In this document: piece by piece, positions 58,709-64,000 of the stretch
How the letters are laid out: every line of letters starts with the position of its first letter
How positions within the stretch are numbered: the stretch's first letter is position 1
Assembly: GCF_900105185.1 (NCBI RefSeq)
Contig: NZ_FNTJ01000001.1
Location: 186,001-250,000, forward strand
DNA from: Pseudomonas saponiphila
GTDB lineage: Bacteria; Pseudomonadota; Gammaproteobacteria; Pseudomonadales; Pseudomonadaceae
Direction of reading: 5' to 3'
Length of the DNA: 64,000 bases
Program-made: the position numbers and the translations under genes
Notes under the pieces: generated by a model
The model's database searches: none
What the model saw: only the letters and a program-made list of their open reading frames with translations
Told to the model about the DNA's origin: nothing

Positions 58709-60412
58709 TTACTGAGCGGTCGCTGTGACGTCGCGCAGTGGCTTGCCACGTACCGGAGCGTCGCCGGCTACGTAGTAGTCGGCCTTGCTGCGGGGCAGCG
58801 GCTGACGGCCACGGATCTTGTCGGCGATTTTCTCGGCCATCATGATGGTCGGCGCGTTGAGGTTGCCGGTGGTGATGATCGGCATGATCGAGGCATCCAC
58901 CACGCGCAGGCCCTGCATGCCGTGCACGCGACCCTGGCCGTCGACTACCGCCATGTCGTCGGTGCCCATCTTGCACGAGCAGGATGGGTGGAACGCGGTC
59001 TCGGCGTGCTCGCGGATGAACTTGTCCAGTTGCTCATCGGTTTGCACTTCGATACCCGGGCTGATCTCGCGACCGCGGAAGGCGTCCAGGGCCGGCTGCT
59101 GCATGATTTCCCGGGTCAGGCGGATGCCGTCGCGGAATTCCTGCCAGTCCTGCTCGGTGGCCATGTAGTTGAAGAGGATGCTCGGGTGCTGGCGCGGGTC
59201 CTTGGACTTGAGCTGCACGCGACCACGGCTCGGCGAGCGCATGGAGCCCATGTGCGCCTGGAAACCGTGCTCTTTCACACCGTTGCTGCCGTTGTAGTTA
59301 ATCGCCACCGGCAGGAAGTGGTACTGGATGTTCGGCCAGGCGAATTCCGGACGGGTGCGGATGAAACCGCCGGCTTCGAACTGGTTGCTGGCGCCGATGC
59401 CAGTGCCGTTGAACAGCCACTCGGCACCGATGGCCGGCTGGTTCCACCACAGCAGCGATGGGTACAGCGAGACAGGCTGGGTGCAGGCGTATTGCAGGTA
59501 CAGCTCCAGGTGGTCCTGCAGGTTCTCGCCGACGCCCGGCAGGTCGTGAACCACCGGGATGTCCAGGCTTTCCAGCAGGGCCCGCGGGCCGACGCCGGAG
59601 CGTTGCAGCAGTTGCGGCGAGGCGATGGCGCCGGAGCTGACGATCACTTCCTTGCGGGCGCGGGCTTCCACGCGCTCTTCGGTGCTGCCTTGCAGGTAGC
59701 TCACGCCCACGGCGCGCTTGCCCTCGAAGATGATCTTGTCGGTCAGGGCGTGGGTGACGATGGTCAGGGTCGAACGCTTCTTGGCGATGTCCAGGTAGCC
59801 ACGGGCAGTGCTGGAGCGACGGCCTTTGGGGGTCACGGTACGGTCCATCGGGCCGAAGCCTTCCTGCTGGTAGCCGTTCAGGTCTTCGGTACGCGGGTAC
59901 CCGGCCTGCACGCCGGCTTCGACCATGGCGTGGAACAGCGGGTTGTTGCCGGCCTTGGGCGTGGTCACGCTGACCGGGCCTTCGCCACCGTGGTAGTCGT
60001 TGGGGCCGATGTCACGGGTTTCCGCCTTGCGGAAATACGGTAGGCAATCCAGGTAGGTCCAGTCTTCCAGGCCTGGCAGTTTGGCCCAGCCGTCATAGTC
60101 CATGGCGTTGCCGCGGATGTAGCACATGCCGTTGATCAGCGACGAGCCGCCCAGGCCCTTGCCGCGACCGCACTCCATGCGCCGACCGTCCATGTGTGGC
60201 TCCGGGTCGGTTTCGTAGGCCCAGTTGTAGCGCCGGCCTTGCAGAGGGAAGGCCAGTGCCGCCGGCATCTGGGTCCGGAAGTCGAAACGGTAGTCCGGGC
60301 CGCCGGCTTCCAGCAGCAGGACGGTGACGCCTTCGTCTTCAGTCAGACGGGTCGCCAGGGTGTTACCGGCCGAGCCGGCACCCACAATGATGTAATCGAA
60401 TTCTTGGGCCAT
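58709..60412 (-). CDS. betA: Choline dehydrogenase
   Basis: BetA oxidises choline to betaine aldehyde at the inner membrane, the first step of glycine-betaine synthesis. The 567-residue GMC-type flavoprotein starts with the FAD motif [17 protein letters not shown] and has the GMC signatures [15 protein letters not shown] and [26 protein letters not shown] near the end carries the catalytic His region. The start MAQEFDYII at 60412 is the family's. It is the last gene in the betI-betB-betA order. Confidence 0.96.
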   Translation of the reverse strand: MAQEFDYIIVGAGSAGNTLATRLTEDEGVTVLLLEAGGPDYRFDFRTQMPAALAFPLQGRRYNWAYETDPEPHMDGRRMECGRGKGLGGSSLINGMCYIRGNAMDYDGWAKLPGLEDWTYLDCLPYFRKAETRDIGPNDYHGGEGPVSVTTPKAGNNPLFHAMVEAGVQAGYPRTEDLNGYQQEGFGPMDRTVTPKGRRSSTARGYLDIAKKRSTLTIVTHALTDKIIFEGKRAVGVSYLQGSTEERVEARARKEVIVSSGAIASPQLLQRSGVGPRALLESLDIPVVHDLPGVGENLQDHLELYLQYACTQPVSLYPSLLWWNQPAIGAEWLFNGTGIGASNQFEAGGFIRTRPEFAWPNIQYHFLPVAINYNGSNGVKEHGFQAHMGSMRSPSRGRVQLKSKDPRQHPSILFNYMATEQDWQEFRDGIRLTREIMQQPALDAFRGREISPGIEVQTDEQLDKFIREHAETAFHPSCSCKMGTDDMAVVDGQGRVHGMQGLRVVDASIMPIITTGNLNAPTIMMAEKIADKIRGRQPLPRSKADYYVAGDAPVRGKPLRDVTATAQ

Positions 60413-60427
60413 TGGAGCCTCCGTGGA

Positions 60428-60555
60428 GAGCTGCAAGCCTCAAGCTTCAAGCTGCAGGGACGGCAGCGAAGCGGGCTTGGCATTGAATGGGGAGCAGGCG
60501 GCAAGCCGGGCTGTTGCCTGGGCTTGCCGCTGATAGCTAGCTACTTGCCGCTGCT
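60428..60555. repeat. CTTGCAGCTT-type repeat region between betB and betA
   Basis: Repeated AGCTGCAAGC and CAAGCTTCAAGCTG words near 60428-60457 and imperfect complements such as GCTTGCCGC near 60520-60555. They could form a large imperfect hairpin. This is the same repeat class as at 24863-25037 and 26655-26713, inside the bet operon. Confidence 0.65.
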
Positions 60556-62027
60556 CAGAATACTGAGCTGTAGTCGCCGAGTTCGACCTGCACCGACTTG
60601 ATGCGGGTGAAGTTGTTCAGCGAGCTGATGCCGTTCTCACGGCCAACACCCGACTGCTTGTAGCCGCCAACCGGCATCTTGGCGTCGGATTCGCCCCAGG
60701 CGTTGATCCAGCAGATACCGGCTTCGAGCTGATGAATCACGCGGTGGGCGCGGTTCAGATCCTTGGTGACGATACCGGCGGCCAGGCCGAAGTCGGTGTC
60801 GTTGGCACGGCGGATCACTTCTTCCTCGGTTTCGTAAGTCAGGATCGCCATCACCGGGCCGAAGATTTCTTCACGGACGATGGTCATGTCGTCGCTGCAG
60901 TCGGTGAATACGGTTGGTGCCACGAAGGCACCCTTGGCGAATTCGCCGTCGGTCAGGCGCTCGCCGCCGCACAGTACGCGGGCACCTTCTGCCTTGCCCT
61001 TGGCGATGTAGCCCAGCACGCTTTCCATGTGCTGGAAGCTGACCAGCGGGCCGAAGTTGGTGTTTTCGTCTTCCGGGTTGCCGATACGGATGCGCGCCAC
61101 GCGCTCGGCGATCTTGGCTTCGAAAGCGGCTTTCAGGTGGCTCGGTACGAACACCCGAGTGCCGTTGGTGCAGACCTGACCGGAGCTGTAGAAGTTGGCC
61201 ATCATCGCGGTGTCGGCGGCGCGATCCAGGTCGGCGTCGTCGAAGATGATCAGCGGCGACTTGCCGCCCAATTCCATGGTCACGTCTTTGAGCGACGAGC
61301 TGGAAGCGCTGGCCATGACCTTCTTGCCGGTGTCGGTGCCGCCGGTGAAGGAGACTTTCTCGATGCGCGGGTGCTCGGTCAGCCAGGTACCGACTTCACG
61401 GCCGCTGCCGGTCAGAACGTTGAACACGCCGGCCGGTACGCCGGCTTCGGTGTAGATCTCGGCCAGTTTCAGGGTGGTCAGCGAGGTCACTTCGCTGGGC
61501 TTGAAGATCATTGCGTTACCGGCGGCCAGGGCTGGCGCGGATTTCCACAGGGCGATCTGGATCGGGTAGTTCCAGGCGCCGATGCCGGCGACCACGCCCA
61601 GCGGCTCGCGGCGGGTGTAGACGAAGGACGTGGTGCGCAGCGGGATCTGCTCGCCTTCGATGGCTGGAACCAGGCCAGCGTAGTATTCCAGCACGTCGGC
61701 GCCGGTGACGATGTCCACGTATTTGGTTTCGGAGAAGGCCTTGCCGGTGTCCAGGGTTTCCAGAGCGGCCAGTTCGTCATTGCGCTCGCGGAGGATGTCC
61801 ACGGCGCGACGCAGGATGCGCGAGCGCTCCATGGCGGTCATGGCGGCCCAGATCTTCTGGCCTTTTTCGGCGCTGACCACGGCGCGTTCCACGTCATCAA
61901 AGGTCGCACGTTGCACTTGTGCGAGAACTTCACCGTTGGCCGGGTTGATGGCATCGAAGGTAGCGTCGCTGCCGGCATCGGTGTAGCCGCCGTCGATGTA
62001 GAGTTTTTGCAGTCCGAAACGGGCCAT
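60555..62027 (-). CDS. betB: Betaine aldehyde dehydrogenase
   Basis: BetB oxidises betaine aldehyde to glycine betaine with NAD(P). The 490-residue aldehyde dehydrogenase contains the NAD-site ELGGKSPLI (with the catalytic Glu) and the nucleophilic cysteine in [17 protein letters not shown]. Length and sequence are typical of BetB. It lies between betI (81-bp gap) and betA on the same strand. Glycine betaine acts as osmoprotectant and as carbon and nitrogen source in pseudomonads. Confidence 0.96.
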   Translation of the reverse strand: MARFGLQKLYIDGGYTDAGSDATFDAINPANGEVLAQVQRATFDDVERAVVSAEKGQKIWAAMTAMERSRILRRAVDILRERNDELAALETLDTGKAFSETKYVDIVTGADVLEYYAGLVPAIEGEQIPLRTTSFVYTRREPLGVVAGIGAWNYPIQIALWKSAPALAAGNAMIFKPSEVTSLTTLKLAEIYTEAGVPAGVFNVLTGSGREVGTWLTEHPRIEKVSFTGGTDTGKKVMASASSSSLKDVTMELGGKSPLIIFDDADLDRAADTAMMANFYSSGQVCTNGTRVFVPSHLKAAFEAKIAERVARIRIGNPEDENTNFGPLVSFQHMESVLGYIAKGKAEGARVLCGGERLTDGEFAKGAFVAPTVFTDCSDDMTIVREEIFGPVMAILTYETEEEVIRRANDTDFGLAAGIVTKDLNRAHRVIHQLEAGICWINAWGESDAKMPVGGYKQSGVGRENGISSLNNFTRIKSVQVELGDYSSVF

Positions 62028-62108
62028 AGTGTCCTCGCAAGTGCATTAAGTAGTGGGCTTGACCACTGGGCGTGCCCCGAAGTTCAGGGCGCGCTGATCA
62101 GTGGCGGT

Positions 62109-62729
62109 TCAGGGGCCGAGCGTCTCTTTTGTGCTCTGGCGATCCTGCTTAGCCAGTTGTAGATCCATGTATTCGTAAGCGATCCGTATCGCCTGGTCGG
62201 TGTCGAATGCATCACCCGACAAGGCACCACGCAGCCACAAACCGTCGATCAAGGCCGCCAGGCCGCGGGCTGCCTTGCGCGCATGGTAGAGCGGCAGGGC
62301 ACGGCGGAACTGGCAACACAGGTTGGAATACAAGCGGTGGTCGTTGATCCGCTGCAACCTGTGCAAATCGGGCTGGTGCATGCTGGAAGCCCAGAAGGCC
62401 AACCAGGTTTTCATTGCCGGGCCGTTCACCTGGCTGGCATCGAAGTTGCCCTCGATGATCACTTTCAGGTGAGCGCGCGGGCTGTCGTCCGTCAGGGCCT
62501 GGCGGCGTGCTCTGACGCCTTCGTTGAGCATGCTCATGATGTAACCCATCGTCGCTGCGATCAGGCCGTTCTTGTCCCGAAAGTAGTGACTGATGATGCC
62601 GTTCGAAACACCGGCCAAACGGGCGATCAGCGCAATGCTGGCGTCCCCCATTCCGACCTGATCGACCGCTTGCAGCGTGGCTTCGATCAATTGCTGGCGG
62701 CGTATGGGTTGCATACCGACCTTGGGCAT
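62109..62729 (-). CDS. betI: TetR-type choline-responsive repressor BetI
   Basis: BetI represses the bet genes and is relieved by choline. The 206-residue TetR-family protein has the helix-turn-helix [20 protein letters not shown] near residues 38-57 and a ligand domain with [23 protein letters not shown]. The start [18 protein letters not shown] is conserved in BetI. It is first in the betIBA operon and divergent from betT, with the palindromic operator at 62800-62819 between them. Confidence 0.95.
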   Translation of the reverse strand: MPKVGMQPIRRQQLIEATLQAVDQVGMGDASIALIARLAGVSNGIISHYFRDKNGLIAATMGYIMSMLNEGVRARRQALTDDSPRAHLKVIIEGNFDASQVNGPAMKTWLAFWASSMHQPDLHRLQRINDHRLYSNLCCQFRRALPLYHARKAARGLAALIDGLWLRGALSGDAFDTDQAIRIAYEYMDLQLAKQDRQSTKETLGP

Positions 62730-62799
62730 CTGATACCTCTCCTTAGGCCCGTCGACAGGCGAATCACGCCGGTCGACTTGTGAGCCAGTCTATTTTGTT

Positions 62800-62819
62800 T
62801 TGATTGAACGTTCAATCAA
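62800..62819. promoter_or_regulatory. BetI operator palindrome
   Basis: A perfect 20-bp palindrome with arms TTGATTGAAC, 70 bp before betI, between the divergent bet transcription units. TetR-type operators look like this; BetI of Pseudomonas and E. coli binds such sites. The TGAACGTTCA core is as expected for BetI. Confidence 0.8.
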
Positions 62820-63070
62820 CAAAGAATAAGATCTGCGACAAATCGTCGCTGCCTGGGGAGGTTTTCCTACTCGCGGACGGCGGGAAAACGACCTCCGAAA
62901 TAGCCCAAAACTTACACGTGGCATGGCGTGGACCGGCAAGAGTAAGAACGTGTTGAAGGGGCAGGACGCTCCGGGGAACAGACGACGAGCTGCAGGTTCG
63001 TCACTGACCTTGGATGCGGGTGCGCAACGCGGCTTTTGCGGTTTCGGGCTTTTTCGGGGTGTCTTTATAT

Positions 63071-63110
63071 CACCCGACGATCGGCTGCCAACTAACCGAT
63101 TGGTCGGGTG
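63071..63110. promoter_or_regulatory. Inverted repeat upstream of betT
   Basis: CACCCGACGATCGG (63071-63084) and its near complement CCGATTGGTCGGGTG (63096-63110) around an 11-bp loop, 48 bp before the betT start. It could be an operator for a second regulator or a leader hairpin. No T-run follows, so it is not a classical terminator. Confidence 0.45.
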
Positions 63111-63158
63111 CGGTGTTGCCTTGTGTCCTTCTCTCGCACTGCCTGGAGCATCTGTGCA

Positions 63159-64000
63159 ATGAGTTCTGCCTCTCTTATAAAGACCCCACCGGAGAAGGTG
63201 CGGGTCAACGGTTGGGTGTTCTACACCTCCACCGCGCTGATCCTGTTGTTGACCGCCATTCTGATCATCGCCCCGCAAGAGGCCGGCAGATTGCTGGGCA
63301 TTGCCCAGGCCTGGTTGTCCCGCAGCTTCGGCTGGTACTACATGGTGGTGATCGCCGCTTACCTGGTGTTCGTAGTGGGCCTGGCGTTCTCCTCCTACGG
63401 CAAGCTCAAGCTGGGGACCAAGCAAGACACCCCGGACTTCAGCTACGGCGCCTGGGCCGGGATGCTGTTCTCCTCCGGCATCGGCATCTCGCTGCTGTAC
63501 TTCGGTGCTTCCGAGCCCCTGGACCACTACTTCAATCCGCCGGAAGGCGTACCCGGTAGCAACCTGGCGGCCCGCCAGGCGCTGCAACTGACCTTCCTGC
63601 ACTGGGGCCTGCACGGCTGGGCGATCTATGCCCTGGTGGGTTTGGCGGTGGCGTACTTCGCCTACCGGCATAACCAGCCGCTGGCGCTGCGTTCGGCGTT
63701 GTACCCGCTGGTTGGCGAGCGCTGGGTCAAGGGCGCGGCCGGTCACGCGGTGGACGGTTTCGGCATGTTCGTGACCCTGCTGGGCCTGGTAACCAACCTG
63801 GGGATCGGCTCGATGCAGGTGTCTTCCGGCCTGGAAAACCTGTTCGGCATGGAGCACAGCAATACCAACCTGCTGATCGTGATCATCGTCATGAGCACGG
63901 TGGCCACCATCGCTGCGGTGTCCGGCGTGGAAAACGGCATTCGCCGCCTGTCCAACCTGAACATCGTGCTGTTCAGCGGCTTGCTGATCTTCGTGCTGCT
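63159..64000 (+). CDS. betT: BCCT-family choline transporter BetT, 3' end cut by the window
   Basis: The first 280 residues of a betaine/choline/carnitine transporter; the reading frame is still open at the window's end. It begins MSSASLIKTPPEKVRVNGWV and shows the BCCT core elements GYGAWAGMLFSSGIGISLLY-like (residues about 90-110), GASEPLDHYF and LTFLHWGLHGWAIYALVG. Seven or so membrane segments are visible of the usual twelve. It is divergent from betIBA and so very likely a choline importer. Which BetT paralogue it is cannot be told without the C-terminus. Confidence 0.93.
   Translation, partial: MSSASLIKTPPEKVRVNGWVFYTSTALILLLTAILIIAPQEAGRLLGIAQAWLSRSFGWYYMVVIAAYLVFVVGLAFSSYGKLKLGTKQDTPDFSYGAWAGMLFSSGIGISLLYFGASEPLDHYFNPPEGVPGSNLAARQALQLTFLHWGLHGWAIYALVGLAVAYFAYRHNQPLALRSALYPLVGERWVKGAAGHAVDGFGMFVTLLGLVTNLGIGSMQVSSGLENLFGMEHSNTNLLIVIIVMSTVATIAAVSGVENGIRRLSNLNIVLFSGLLIFVL

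Larger units (their letters stand above)
62730..63158. other. betI-betT divergent regulatory region
   Basis: About 430 bp with no gene. It carries the BetI operator palindrome near the betI side and a hairpin-forming inverted repeat near the betT side (63071-63110). Both promoters must lie here. Confidence 0.6.

Overview
The window is a high-GC chromosomal segment that looks like a fluorescent Pseudomonas (P. fluorescens/protegens-like). The signs are the strong GC bias at codon third positions, Pseudomonas-type REP palindromes (GTAGGAGCCGGCTTGCC and relatives) in many intergenic gaps, an SAH riboswitch before ahcY, the sahR-metK / tkt-epd-pgk-fba arrangement and a betIBA/betT choline locus. 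Species is inference. Almost everything is ordinary core metabolism; I see no phage, CRISPR, integron, toxin-antitoxin or secretion cluster, and no tRNA or rRNA gene.

Layout. 1-567: AT-rich edge with the decayed 5' half of an IS630-like transposase. 568-9850: small hypothetical gene, then the malonate decarboxylase operon mdcABCDEGH with the malonate importer madLM, and a convergent LysR regulator (mdcR) across a REP array. 10005-12241: hemolysin III-type membrane protein and a REP array split by a complete IS3-family element with an AGC target duplication. 12238-15795: LysR regulator divergent from a D-amino-acid oxidase/RidA/solute-binding-protein operon. 15924-21741: rsmE, bioA, cytochrome b561 plus YceI, and an RhlE-like helicase. 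21983-26582: solute-binding protein, unknown glycosyltransferase-like protein, then ahcY and metF behind an SAH riboswitch. 26767-34176: thioesterase, cation/proton antiporter, EamA and MAPEG membrane proteins, mltA, cytochrome c' lipoprotein, DUF1090 protein, ligB.

34390-43186: S-adenosylmethionine and central carbon block. A predicted SahR-type regulator (ArsR domain fused to a methyltransferase-like domain) is transcribed with metK and has a perfect palindrome upstream. Divergent from it run tkt, epd, pgk, two small lipoproteins and fba. 43423-51166: family-7 alginate lyase, REC-PAS-GGDEF-EAL protein, YgjP-type metallopeptidase, small winged-helix protein, ElaA-type acetyltransferase, solute-binding protein, YccS-type membrane protein. 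51365-58496: HI0933-type flavoprotein, dbpA, DHA2-type MFS exporter, and a second TldD/PmbA-like pair. 58709-64000: betA, betB, betI, a BetI-type operator palindrome and divergent betT cut by the window end.

How genes work together: mdc/mad import and decarboxylate malonate on an acyl carrier with a 2'-(5''-phosphoribosyl)-3'-dephospho-CoA group made and attached by MdcB and MdcG and primed by MdcH. ahcY, metF and metK form the SAM cycle and seem to be controlled twice, by an RNA switch and by a protein. betT/betBA import choline and oxidise it to glycine betaine. The most rewarding unusual features are the REP arrays and the IS3 insertion in one of them, the dual SAH control, the extra TldD/PmbA pair and the signal-peptide-bearing LigB.
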